DNA from: Aliikangiella sp965214955
GTDB taxonomy: Bacteria; Pseudomonadota; Gammaproteobacteria; Enterobacterales; Kangiellaceae
Assembly: GCA_965214955.1 (NCBI GenBank)
Contig: CBDCCU010000009.1
Coordinates: forward strand, 1,178,001-1,242,000
Reading direction: 5' to 3'
DNA length: 64,000 bases
Every line of letters begins with the position of its first letter. Positions within the stretch are counted from its first letter, which is position 1. This document shows positions 8,758 to 17,402 of the stretch, in pieces. The position numbers were made by a program, and so were the translations under genes. Under the pieces are notes generated by a model that saw nothing but the letters and a program-made list of their open reading frames with translations, did no database searches and was not told the origin of the DNA.

Positions 8758-8849
8758 TGCATTTAGCTTGTAGCTTCGATTTTAATCAAAATATTTTATT
8801 GCTTGGTTAAATAATGAGCCTTTTAAAAAGCTAATAACTTACGCTAAAC

Positions 8850-9120
8850 ACTGCCAACCCCACCCAACCTCCCCTTGCGAAGGGGAGGGGTAAGTAAGGC
8901 TCCCACCCCAACCTCCTCTTGCGAAGGGGAGGGGTAAGTAAGGCTCCCACCCAATCTCTCCTTGCGAAGGGGAGGGCGAAGTAGGGCTCCCACCCAACTT
9001 CTCCTTGCGAAGGGGAGAGGTAAGTACGGCTCCCACGCAACCTCCCCTTGTGAAGAAGGTAGGGGTAGTTAAGGCTTTTAGTTCCCTCCACTTTTCAAGG
9101 GGAGGGCTAGGGAGGGGTTA
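8850..9120. repeat. Tandem array of 43-44 bp palindromic units
   Basis: Five units with cores at about 8874, 8918, 8961, 9004 and 9047, spaced 43-44 bases, plus a divergent sixth near 9083. Each contains the palindrome CTCCCCTTGCGAAGGGGAG followed by a GTAAGTAAGGCTCCCACCC-type spacer. Nearly all of the 390-base gap between the MBL gene and the convergent membrane-protein gene is this array. A single related core is at 55928-55953. Open frames crossing it are repeat artefacts. Function unknown; REP-like transcription attenuation is one possibility. Confidence 0.9.
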
Positions 9121-9147
9121 TCTAACATTCGCATGAAAAAATAAGAA

Positions 9148-10494
9148 CTAAAGCTTAATAACACAACTTGACCCCTTATCCAAACACTCAAATCCAAGCT
9201 GCATTGCTGTTTGATCAAACTCAAAAGGTTTAAGGGTATAAGGGTTTTTAAACTCAGACTGATTAATGATTTGCTGCCATTGTGACTTAGGTTGATTAAG
9301 CAATTTTAGTTTTAAGTTAACCAACTGAATATAACCATTTAAGTCATGAACTCTAGCGATATAGTCGCTGAGTGCCCGACCTCCGCCCTCAGTTAAAATT
9401 ATTTTGCCTGTAAGGTTATACAAATTAAATGGGCTCCAGCTTAATTGAGTGCTTTGTTCTAGTTGATTATTCAATGTCTTAAACTGCTTTGCTAGGTTTA
9501 AACTATTTTGTTTGGCTAGCTTTAATATCGGAGATAAAAACTTTTCAGCATGAGTATTATTAGTTGTATTAATTTGTAAAAGGGGTTTGAATAACCAGTA
9601 ACTTTTACCAAAAAAGCTAGTAAGCTCATCGTTAGAGAGGTTAGCTAGTTGTTGATACATGAGTTTGGCTTCAAAGGTTAATGCATCACTAATATCCAGC
9701 TCTGTTTGTGTTAATAAACCAAGCATATTTTGTATTTGAGTTAATTGTTGTTGGTTTAAATTAGCTTCAAAGATAACATCCGATAAATAACTTGTGGTGT
9801 TCCAAATGGCTGCAACAGCCACCATTTTATCTAATAACGAGTCACCCTTTACAAGCACCATACGCCAAAAGTTAAGGGCTTTTTCACTATGATGAATAAA
9901 GAGATCGTAATCTTGAATATCTAATGCTTCGACAATAAGAATTTTTTGAAGATTAAGTGGGGTGGAGAAGCTTGGTAATGTTGTGGCTAAAGTTGTATTG
10001 TTTATAACTTGGTATTCGGTCATATTTAATAGTTGCTCGTATCGGCTTAGCATAAGTTTTAGCCTTGGGCTTTTATTGCTCCAAACATTAGGTTGTTTTT
10101 TTAATTGTGCTAAACAATTAGCTTTAGTTCTTGAGGCGCAATGTTTAATATTTTTACTCCAGTGATCGTCTAGCTTTAAATCACCAATAAGCTCTGAATA
10201 ATCTTCATCGGTAAGCTCATCTTTGTTTAAGTGAGTTAAATTATGTTGATACCTCTCCATAAGCGCTTGTCCTGCGATAATAGGATCTTTGCTGCTATCG
10301 GCTTGCAAACCATGCAACATAATAAAAGCATTGTTTTGCGCATTTGGCATTTTATGAGGTTTCATTATTGCTATTACTTCTTCTGAAGGTTTCTCATCAA
10401 ATATTGACAGGTTGATAATTAATACTAGCAAGCAAAAAGTTGCTAATAAGCCAATAAGTAATAGCGGAATATGTTTTAGTTTTATCTTGTTCAT
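9148..10494 (-). CDS. Membrane-anchored protein of unknown function
   Basis: 448 residues with no family I recognise. One N-terminal membrane helix (about residues 9-30) follows a short Lys-rich cytoplasmic start, so the remaining 415 residues are probably periplasmic. They contain a possible disulfide-prone set of Cys (about 118 and 126, and two near the C-terminus) and mostly helical, Leu- and Asn-rich sequence. The start ATG has GAGGG close upstream. It is divergent from a CadC/ToxR-like regulator across 139 bases, which makes it a candidate target of that regulator. Confidence 0.8.
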   Translation of the reverse strand: MNKIKLKHIPLLLIGLLATFCLLVLIINLSIFDEKPSEEVIAIMKPHKMPNAQNNAFIMLHGLQADSSKDPIIAGQALMERYQHNLTHLNKDELTDEDYSELIGDLKLDDHWSKNIKHCASRTKANCLAQLKKQPNVWSNKSPRLKLMLSRYEQLLNMTEYQVINNTTLATTLPSFSTPLNLQKILIVEALDIQDYDLFIHHSEKALNFWRMVLVKGDSLLDKMVAVAAIWNTTSYLSDVIFEANLNQQQLTQIQNMLGLLTQTELDISDALTFEAKLMYQQLANLSNDELTSFFGKSYWLFKPLLQINTTNNTHAEKFLSPILKLAKQNSLNLAKQFKTLNNQLEQSTQLSWSPFNLYNLTGKIILTEGGGRALSDYIARVHDLNGYIQLVNLKLKLLNQPKSQWQQIINQSEFKNPYTLKPFEFDQTAMQLGFECLDKGSSCVIKL

Positions 10495-10552
10495 AAAGCC
10501 CTCAAGGTCTTGTCATTTGCTTAGGATATTATCGATAAAGCCGTGATTTAAC

Positions 10553-10582
10553 ACCTGAGTAAAAGCTCCTAAAAACCTGAGT
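10553..10582 (+). promoter_or_regulatory. Candidate operator: ACCTGAGT direct repeats
   Basis: ACCTGAGT occurs at 10553-10560 and again at 10575-10582, exactly 22 bases apart (about two helical turns), in the gap between the two divergent genes. Tandem same-face sites suit OmpR/ToxR-type winged-helix proteins such as the one encoded immediately downstream. Inference only. Confidence 0.35.
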
Positions 10583-10633
10583 GGGTTATGGTTGGGGGTT
10601 TTCACTGTTATTTATGCTGTTAAACTGTGTTGC

Positions 10634-11533
10634 ATGAAAACAAAACACTCAAACACATTAACTAGCCAGCAAAGTATTTACCTTTGTGCAGGTGTTACTT
10701 TTGATACTCATGCGGGTGTGGTGAGTAAAGGCAGTAATATTGTACGTATAGCGCCTAATAATATGAAAGTGCTTGCTGTGTTACTCGACAATTCACAGCA
10801 AGTTGTTTCGCGCAACCAACTGTTTGAGCAAGTGTGGGGTAATCAAGTGATTGCCGATGATGTGCTTACGCGCTGCATTTCTGATCTAAGAAAGCAATTA
10901 GCAGAGGTTTTTAACCATATAAAAACCATAGAAACTTTACCTAAAAGAGGTTATCGCTGGACTTTACCCTTATCTCTAAATGAAGAGCCTATTGTTATCG
11001 AGCAAGCGGCACCAAAAAAGACTAAAGATGATCAGGATAAAACATTCAGTTTTCACTTTAGCATTACACGATTAATATTATTTCTAGTGGTTGGTTTGTT
11101 ATTAATTTCAACCAGTAGTCTTTGGTTGGTTAACTGGTATTTGTCGAATAGTGAGCAAAAAGTTGCACTAATACCCATTGACGTTAGCATTAAACATCAA
11201 CCATTGGCTGATCAAATTGAACAACATCTAGTAAGGGCTTTAATGGAAAATAGCCAAATAAAAGTATTAGCGAAAAGTGCAGTTAGAAACCGGCCTCAAA
11301 ATCATTTTTCTTATCTTGCCCGAGAATTTGCCACCGACTGGATTATTGAAGGGAGCATTGTTGAGCAAAACTCTCAGCTTTGGCTAAGGTTGAATTTAGT
11401 GGATGCTAAAAGTGCGACTTTATCCTTTTCGCAAAATAGTTTGATTATTATGAATGATCAAATGGAGAAAACTAAAAGTATTAACGCTAGTATTGAAGAA
11501 TTAACACAAAAGTTATTATTATTTTCGCAGTAG
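10634..11533 (+). CDS. CadC/ToxR-like membrane-bound transcriptional regulator
   Basis: About 299 residues. The N-terminal OmpR-type winged helix (about residues 20-110) is clear from VVSRNQLFEQVWG and the terminal ETLPKRGYRW motif. A single membrane helix follows at about 148-168 (RLILFLVVGLLLIST), then a periplasmic domain that resembles the FlgO/TolB-N-like domain often found in CadC-type regulators. There is no receiver domain. ATG 10634 is chosen; an upstream TTG at 10592 would add 14 residues without a ribosome site. The divergent neighbour is the likely regulated gene. Confidence 0.85.
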   Translation: MKTKHSNTLTSQQSIYLCAGVTFDTHAGVVSKGSNIVRIAPNNMKVLAVLLDNSQQVVSRNQLFEQVWGNQVIADDVLTRCISDLRKQLAEVFNHIKTIETLPKRGYRWTLPLSLNEEPIVIEQAAPKKTKDDQDKTFSFHFSITRLILFLVVGLLLISTSSLWLVNWYLSNSEQKVALIPIDVSIKHQPLADQIEQHLVRALMENSQIKVLAKSAVRNRPQNHFSYLAREFATDWIIEGSIVEQNSQLWLRLNLVDAKSATLSFSQNSLIIMNDQMEKTKSINASIEELTQKLLLFSQ

Positions 11534-11546
11534 TTTTTAGCTTTGT

Positions 11547-12068
11547 TGTTTCGCACCGCTAAAGCTTGCGTGCGAGCTACTTTTGCCAAGAGCTGCAAAA
11601 GTAAGACAGTTTTTTGCTCCTGCAAAAACTGCATTTCCTACGTCCATGTAGGTCACAAAAGAGCCCTTACGTGCGCTATCAAACTGGGCGAAAAAGCTGC
11701 CCAGTACCTTGCGCGCTTCAAATAATAATGGATTTTTTGAATCAGTTATCCTAACTGTCAAAAAAGCTCGGCTTCCTGCCTCGCCCCTAAAGGGTCTACC
11801 ATTATTATTTTCCAGTGCTCTGTTTGCTAGGACACTTTTAAAACCAAAAACAAACCTAACAAAACCGAGTGCTATGGCTTATCGGCAAACTCCTAATTTT
11901 CAAACACCATGCGACAGCAATCATCAGTTATATTGCTATCAAATAATAGAAGCTCATTATTAACGGTCACTATGTAAGAGTGCTAGTGCAACGAAAAGGG
12001 CGTTTTTGCCTACTTTTTTACGCTCTTGAAAAAAGTAGGTCGCACGCAAGCTTTAGCGGTGCGAAACA
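11547..12068. mobile_element. 522-bp inverted-repeat element, non-coding (MITE-like)
   Basis: The ends, 11547-11584 and 12031-12068, are 38-base inverted repeats with one mismatch, starting TGTTTCGCACCGCTAAAGC. Each end can also fold locally, for example CCTACTTTTTT pairing with AAAAAAGTAGG at 12009-12039. The interior encodes no recognisable protein, and the short open frames crossing it lack family features. It fills most of the 780-base gap between the regulator and ndk. It could be a non-autonomous transposable element or a decayed insertion; no flanking target duplication was identified. Confidence 0.65.
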
Positions 12069-12218
12069 AATAACCTACAATAAACTTGTAAGCCTGAACA
12101 ATGGTTATTCCCAGCTAAGAGCTGATGAAAAAACTCAACCGCTGCGTAAAGATTCATATACTGAATAAAAAACACCCAATAAACCCAATCAAATCTACAC
12201 CCAAACTCTTATGCCGTG

Positions 12219-12224
12219 TATAAT
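12219..12224 (+). promoter_or_regulatory. Probable -10 box for ndk
   Basis: A perfect TATAAT lies 89 bases before the ndk start, just outside the right end of the 522-bp element and followed by a GC-rich discriminator. The -35 match (TACACC at 12196-12201, 17-base spacer) is weak. It would give ndk its own promoter. Confidence 0.5.
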
Positions 12225-12313
12225 ACGCGCCCTTAGCATCCAGTAGATGCAACCGAATTTAACAAAACTTTTATAACTTATTGATTTATAAATAATTAAA
12301 CTGGAGTTTATCA

Positions 12314-12745
12314 ATGGCTATCGAACGTACTTTTTCAATTGTAAAACCTGATGCAGTGGCTAAAAATGTTATTGGCCAAATTTATGCGCGTTTTGAAAGT
12401 GCTGATCTTAAAATTGTTGCTAGCAAAATGATGCACTTAAGCCAAGAAAAGGCTGAAGGTTTTTATGCTGAGCATAAAGAGCGTCCTTTCTTTAAAGACT
12501 TAGTCGCTTTTATGACTTCTGGTCCTGTTATGGTTCAGGTTTTAGAAGGTGAAAATGCAATTAAAGCAAATCGTGAAATCATGGGTGCAACTAACCCTGC
12601 TGAAGCGGCTCGCGGTACATTACGCGCTGATTTTGCAAATTCTATTGATGAAAATGCGGTTCATGGTTCTGATGCGCCTGAGTCTGCGGCTCGTGAAATT
12701 GCTTACTTTTTCTCAGAAGAAGAAATTTGCCCTCGTACTCGATAG
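12314..12745 (+). CDS. ndk: Nucleoside diphosphate kinase
   Basis: Cytoplasmic enzyme that equilibrates NTPs through a phosphohistidine intermediate. Its 143 residues are the usual length. ERTFSIVKPDAV at the N-terminus and the active-site loop with the nucleophilic His in NAVHGSDAPESA are intact. CTGGAG lies 8 bases before the ATG. It opens a set of genes (rlmN, pilF, rodZ, ispG, hisS, yfgM, bamB, der) conserved in this order in many gammaproteobacteria. Confidence 0.97.
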   Translation: MAIERTFSIVKPDAVAKNVIGQIYARFESADLKIVASKMMHLSQEKAEGFYAEHKERPFFKDLVAFMTSGPVMVQVLEGENAIKANREIMGATNPAEAARGTLRADFANSIDENAVHGSDAPESAAREIAYFFSEEEICPRTR

Positions 12746-12823
12746 TTTTTTGTATGGCTCCTTTTTTATAAAGGAGTGAAGAGAGGAAGATTAATTTAGG
12801 CTATTTGCTTGGTTTAAGATTTC

Positions 12824-12982
12824 TACCTCTCTCTAACTCTCTCCTTCAAAGGAGAGAGGATAAAGACTTAGGTCTAGCTCTCCTTCAAAGAAGAGAGGAT
12901 AAAGACTTAGGTCTAGTTCTCTTTCAAAGTAGAGAGGACAATGACTTAGGTCTAGTTCTCTCTATTAAAGAAATAAGAGGAT
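12824..12982. repeat. Tandem array of 39-bp palindromic units
   Basis: Four units spaced 39 bases with cores at about 12843, 12882, 12921 and 12960. The first core is the near-perfect palindrome CTCTCCTTCAAAGGAGAG, followed by GATAAAGACTTAGGTCTAG; later units decay progressively, with the fourth reduced to CTCTATTAAAGAAATAAGAG. The array fills the gap between ndk and rlmN. It resembles the 8850-9120 array in design but not in sequence. Confidence 0.88.
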
Positions 12983-13046
12983 AAAAGCTCTCTCATTTAA
13001 TATGAGCAGAGAATTAAAATTTCAATATTCGCATAAAGGTGATGCA

Positions 13047-14156
13047 ATGAGTGATAAATTAAATTTACTCAACCTGACACGCGATGAAATGGTTAAGTTC
13101 TTCGAAGATATCGGTGAAAAACCTTTTCGCGCGCCTCAAGTTGTTAAGTGGATCCATCAATTTGGCGCTGAAAATTTCGATGAAATGACCAATATTTCAA
13201 AATCTCTTCGCGCTAAGCTTTCGGAAGTGACCGAAATTAAAGGCCCCGAAATTATTACCGAACAAATTTCTGATGACGGCACCATAAAGTGGGCATTGCG
13301 TACTCAAGATGGGCAAGCAGTTGAAACCGTGTTTATCCCCGATGGCGAACGTGGCACTTTATGTGTTTCATCGCAGGTTGGTTGTGTGGTTGATTGCGCG
13401 TTTTGCTCAACGGCTCAGCAGGGCTTTAGCCGCGATATGTCTACCGCTGAAATTATTGGGCAGGTTTGGTTTGCGGCAAAAAGGCTTGGTAGCCTAAAAA
13501 CAACGGGTGAACGCAAAGTGACCAATGTGGTTATGATGGGGATGGGCGAGCCACTACTTAACTTTGATAATGTGGTTAATGCCATGGAGCTGATGATGGA
13601 TGATTTTGCCTATGGCTTATCGAAACGTCGGGTAACCTTAAGCACATCTGGTGTTATACCGGGTCTTGAGAAAATGTTAGGCAGAATTGATGTTGCATTA
13701 GCGCTCTCATTACACGCGGCAAATAATGAGTTGCGTTCAGAGTTGGTACCACTTAACCGTAAATACCCTATCGAAAAACTACTGCCAGCAGTTAAAAACT
13801 ATATTAAAGATTCTAAGGCCAGTAAAAAGGTAACTATAGAATATGTAATGCTTAAAGGTGTGAACGATACCCCAGCTCATGCAAGAGAGTTAGCGAAACT
13901 CTTGAAAGATTTACCCAGTAAGATAAACTTAATCCCGTTTAACCCTTTCCCTCGAACAAGGTTTGAAACATCGAGCCAAGCTGATATTGATAAGTTTGGT
14001 GAAATACTGCTTCAAAAAGGTTTTGTAGTAGTAACGCGAAGAACTCGCGGTGATGATATTGATGCGGCTTGCGGGCAGTTAGTTGGAAAGGTAGCCGATA
14101 GAACTAAACGTCAACAAAGACGTCAAAAAATAATTGAGGTACAACAAATTCATTAA
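13047..14156 (+). CDS. rlmN: Dual-specificity 23S rRNA/tRNA adenine C2-methyltransferase RlmN
   Basis: Radical SAM enzyme that methylates A2503 of 23S rRNA and A37 of some tRNAs. The cluster motif is CVVDCAFCSTA (CX3CX2C), the second methyl-transfer Cys lies in DIDAACGQL near the C-terminus, and GMGEPL is the SAM-binding element. ATG 13047 gives 369 residues and the family start (MSDKLNLLNLTRDEM), preceded by AAAGGTGA. An in-frame ATG at 13002 would add 15 residues and sits at the edge of the palindromic array. Confidence 0.95.
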   Translation: MSDKLNLLNLTRDEMVKFFEDIGEKPFRAPQVVKWIHQFGAENFDEMTNISKSLRAKLSEVTEIKGPEIITEQISDDGTIKWALRTQDGQAVETVFIPDGERGTLCVSSQVGCVVDCAFCSTAQQGFSRDMSTAEIIGQVWFAAKRLGSLKTTGERKVTNVVMMGMGEPLLNFDNVVNAMELMMDDFAYGLSKRRVTLSTSGVIPGLEKMLGRIDVALALSLHAANNELRSELVPLNRKYPIEKLLPAVKNYIKDSKASKKVTIEYVMLKGVNDTPAHARELAKLLKDLPSKINLIPFNPFPRTRFETSSQADIDKFGEILLQKGFVVVTRRTRGDDIDAACGQLVGKVADRTKRQQRRQKIIEVQQIH

Positions 14157-14214
14157 GCTTTTAGCTTGTCACTAAAAGCACTATGAAAAATTTTAATAAT
14201 GCTTGGAGCTTACC

Positions 14215-15006
14215 GTGATTAGGATCATATTTGTTTTAGGGTGTACTTTTTTACTTTCTGCGTGTGAAACCACAAGAGAAACTAAAACCAACAATATTGG
14301 AGCTAATTCAAGCTCGGTGCCCATTAAGGCGGGGTTTGATAAAGAAAAAGCCGCTGCTGTAAGGGTGAGCACTGGTTTAACTTACTTAAATAGAGAAAAC
14401 TATACCAGAGCAAAGTTTCATTTAGATAAAGCGCTTGAGTATGATCCAGATTCTGGTGATGTTCATTATTCGTTGGGGATATATTTTCAACGAGTAAAAG
14501 AGCATAGTAAAGCTAAAGCGCACTTTGAAGAAGCGCTCGATATTGAACGTAAAAACCCACGATACATGAATGCCTATGGTGCTTTTTTATGTGAAGCTGG
14601 CAACTTTGAAAAAGCAGAAAAAATGTTTAATCAAGCAATCGCTATTCCTACCTATTCTGATGCAGCCTTTGCGCTTTTTAATATTGGATTTTGCGCCTTA
14701 AAACAAGATAATGTAGAAAAAGCAGAAAGCTTTTTTCGCAAAGCGCTTAATCGTAACGCTAAAATGACTGCTGCGCTGATTGAAATGGCAAAAATTGAAT
14801 ACAATAAAAAACGCTATAACCGCGCAATGAATTATTTAAAAAGATATGAATCTTACTCTAATGTTTCTTCTGAATCAGCATGGTTGGGACTACGCATTGC
14901 TAAAGTGCTCAAAAATAATGACTCTGTAGCTCGTTATTCTACTTTGTTAGAGCAACGTTTCCCTGACAGTGAGGAAACTGCAATTTACTTGGACGAAAAG
15001 CTGTAA
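14215..15006 (+). CDS. pilF: Type IV pilus biogenesis lipoprotein PilF/PilW
   Basis: Outer-membrane pilotin needed for PilQ secretin assembly. A short signal ends in the lipobox LLSAC, followed by about six TPR repeats (for example DSGDVHYSLGIYFQR and AAFALFNIGFCALKQ). GTG 14215 is chosen because TTGGAG precedes it at a good distance and it gives a clean lipoprotein signal; TTG 14203 would add four residues. About 263 residues. Its stop overlaps the rodZ start in TAATG. Its presence implies type IV pili, consistent with the FimX-like gene at 38.4 kb. Confidence 0.92.
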   Translation: MIRIIFVLGCTFLLSACETTRETKTNNIGANSSSVPIKAGFDKEKAAAVRVSTGLTYLNRENYTRAKFHLDKALEYDPDSGDVHYSLGIYFQRVKEHSKAKAHFEEALDIERKNPRYMNAYGAFLCEAGNFEKAEKMFNQAIAIPTYSDAAFALFNIGFCALKQDNVEKAESFFRKALNRNAKMTAALIEMAKIEYNKKRYNRAMNYLKRYESYSNVSSESAWLGLRIAKVLKNNDSVARYSTLLEQRFPDSEETAIYLDEKL

Positions 15007-16064
15007 TGGAAGCGGAAGAAAATCAAGAAAAAGAAAACACTGGCTTTGATATTGGCGCGGCACTTGTTGAAGCGCGAGAAAATCTAAATTTATCTACCCA
15101 AGATATAGCCTCACAACTGAATTTAACCGTTACAGTTGTCGAAAAGTTAGAGCAAAATCAGTTTGAACAAGATTTACCTATTGCTTTTGTCAGAGGTTAT
15201 GTAAGAGCTTATGCTCAAAAAGTAGGAATGGATGTAGAAACCTTGTGTATTAAGTTTGATAATTTAATTTCAAGCAATGAGCAGCCAATTCAGACGATTA
15301 AACGAATTTCTCCCTTTGGCGAAAGGCGTAAAGAAATTAATTCAAACAGCCCTTTGATTAAAATAATTACAATATTATTGGTTTTAGCCTTAGTTGCATT
15401 TGGTGGCTGGGAACTTTGGAAAAGGCTAGCGCCAAAATACTTTGGTAATCAAACAGCGCAAGATGAAATTCAATTATCACTTAATCACTCAGAAGAACAA
15501 TCGGAAAGCGATTCAACCGAAATAATATTAAACAATGCAGATAATAACCAGTTGGTTTCAGTTGCTGGCTCAAGTGTTGATAATGAAAGTGTTGAAAATA
15601 ATAATTTACGCAACCAAAATGAACAAGTTGATAGTGTTAGTTTAGATAATGCTGGGTTAGCCAATGCTGATGCTACAGATAACCGAGCAGCTCTTAATGA
15701 TGCAGATGGTGATGGGTTAGGTGATAATATATTAGCGGATAATGAGTTAAACAATAATGTTACCGCTACAGAGCAAAATGCAAATGAAGATCAAATACCT
15801 GATAGTCCCACTCTTATTTCAGGTGAAGAAATTAGTGCAGTATTTACTTTTAGTAATGATTGTTGGGTACAAATCACCGATGCTAATGGTGAAGTATTAG
15901 CTGTGGGTGTAAAACGCGAAGGCAAAGTGATGCCAATTTCTGGCATTGCACCGTGGCAAATAACGCTTGGAGAGCCTTCGGTAGTAACCATGACATTTAA
16001 TAATCAACCGTACGATTTGAGCCAATTTGGTTCGGGTCGTGTTGCAAAATTTACACTTGAGTAG
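15006..16064 (+). CDS. rodZ: Cytoskeleton protein RodZ
   Basis: 352-residue bitopic protein that couples MreB filaments to the cell wall machinery and helps maintain rod shape. The N-terminal Xre-type helix-turn-helix (about residues 16-80) contains AALVEARENLNLSTQDIA. One membrane helix follows at about 118-137, then a long Asp/Asn/Glu-rich periplasmic linker (about 155-260) and the C-terminal DUF4115 domain (about 270-350). The linker is more acidic and Asn-rich than usual. Coupled to pilF by a one-base overlap; ispG follows after 6 bases. Confidence 0.93.
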   Translation: MEAEENQEKENTGFDIGAALVEARENLNLSTQDIASQLNLTVTVVEKLEQNQFEQDLPIAFVRGYVRAYAQKVGMDVETLCIKFDNLISSNEQPIQTIKRISPFGERRKEINSNSPLIKIITILLVLALVAFGGWELWKRLAPKYFGNQTAQDEIQLSLNHSEEQSESDSTEIILNNADNNQLVSVAGSSVDNESVENNNLRNQNEQVDSVSLDNAGLANADATDNRAALNDADGDGLGDNILADNELNNNVTATEQNANEDQIPDSPTLISGEEISAVFTFSNDCWVQITDANGEVLAVGVKREGKVMPISGIAPWQITLGEPSVVTMTFNNQPYDLSQFGSGRVAKFTLE

Positions 16065-16070
16065 TTAACA

Positions 16071-17207
16071 ATGAAAGGTATTTCTTGGATAAAACGCCGT
16101 AAAAGTCGTCAAATAATGGTGGGTAATGTACCAATTGGCGGTGATGCACCAATTGCGGTGCAAAGCATGACTAATACCGATACCTGTAATGTTGCGGCAA
16201 CTTTGGCGCAAATTAATAATATTGCCGATGCTGGTGCCGATGTGGTTAGGGTTTCAATTCCAACTATGGATGCGGCAGAAGCTTTTAAATTAATTAAGCA
16301 AGATTCTCCTGTTCCACTGATCGCAGATATTCATTTTGACTATAAAATTGCCTTAAAGGTCGCTGATTATGGTGTAGATTGTTTACGTATTAACCCAGGA
16401 AATATTGGCAACGAAAATCGAGTTAAGTCGGTGATTGATAAGGCTAAAGATTGCAATATTCCAATAAGAATTGGGGTAAATGCGGGATCATTAGAAAAAG
16501 ATTTGCAGGTTAAGTATGGCGAGCCAACACCAGAAGCTTTAGTTGAATCGGCGTTTCGACATATTGATATTTTAGACAGGCACGATTTTCAAAATTATAA
16601 AATTAGCTTAAAAGCTTCTGATGTTTTTATGACCGTTTCGGCTTACAGACAATTAGCTAGTCAAATTGAACAACCATTACATTTAGGTATTACCGAAGCG
16701 GGCGGATTAAGAGCGGGTGCGGTGAAATCTGCGGTTGGTTTAGGTCTGCTGTTATCAGAAGGTATTGGCGATACTATTCGAGTTTCTTTAGCGGCCGATC
16801 CTGTTGAAGAAATTAAAGTGGGTTTTGATATTTTAAAGTCTTTAGGCTTAAGACAGCGCGGCATTAATTTTATTGCTTGTCCTTCGTGCTCGCGTCAGCA
16901 GTTTGATGTGATTAAAACCGTTAATGCTTTAGAGCAACGTTTAGAAGATGTTCGCGACGCGATGGATGTGGCTATTATTGGTTGTGTGGTTAATGGTCCT
17001 GGTGAAGCGAAAGAGGCAGATATTGGCTTAACAGGCGGATTAAATGCGAGCTTGTTATACGAGGGCGGTGAGAAAAGCCATAAAATTGATAATAATGATT
17101 TGGTTGATTCCATAGAGAAGCAAATTCGTGACAAACTGGCTTTGCGCGAAGAGCAAATTGTTGAAAAAACTAAAGGCGAAACTGCAATTAAAGTGAATCA
17201 GTTTTAA
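16071..17207 (+). CDS. ispG: 4-hydroxy-3-methylbut-2-enyl diphosphate synthase IspG
   Basis: Iron-sulfur enzyme of the non-mevalonate (MEP) isoprenoid pathway, 378 residues. TIM-barrel signatures include IAVQSMTNTDTCNV and LIADIHFDYKIAL. The cluster ligands are in CPSCSRQQFDV and GCVVNGPGEAKEAD near the C-terminus. It probably requires flavodoxin or ferredoxin. A short unrelated lipoprotein lies between it and hisS, where many relatives have hisS directly. Confidence 0.97.
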   Translation: MKGISWIKRRKSRQIMVGNVPIGGDAPIAVQSMTNTDTCNVAATLAQINNIADAGADVVRVSIPTMDAAEAFKLIKQDSPVPLIADIHFDYKIALKVADYGVDCLRINPGNIGNENRVKSVIDKAKDCNIPIRIGVNAGSLEKDLQVKYGEPTPEALVESAFRHIDILDRHDFQNYKISLKASDVFMTVSAYRQLASQIEQPLHLGITEAGGLRAGAVKSAVGLGLLLSEGIGDTIRVSLAADPVEEIKVGFDILKSLGLRQRGINFIACPSCSRQQFDVIKTVNALEQRLEDVRDAMDVAIIGCVVNGPGEAKEADIGLTGGLNASLLYEGGEKSHKIDNNDLVDSIEKQIRDKLALREEQIVEKTKGETAIKVNQF

Positions 17208-17402
17208 CTTAAACAGATAAAAAATAACCATTAAAATATAGTAAATATTTAACAAGTAAATTTTAATTAAGGGTATATAATCCCTCAGTATTAAATGCTT
17301 TGATTGAATTGCGACTTAGGTCAACTAAAGCCAATTCATATTTTAATAAAATATCAGCATTGTTTTTTTGCATTTATACTGAGAGAACTTTTAGGGAAAA
17401 AA

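Noticed and set aside
8831..9091. Minus-strand open frames with repeated PSPSQGE-like peptide
   Set aside because: They translate the 43-44 bp palindromic array. The repeated peptide follows from the DNA repeat and there is no ribosome site or family.
11537..12168. Short open frames across the 522-bp inverted-repeat element
   Set aside because: They cover hairpin sequences, lack ribosome sites and have no recognisable domain.
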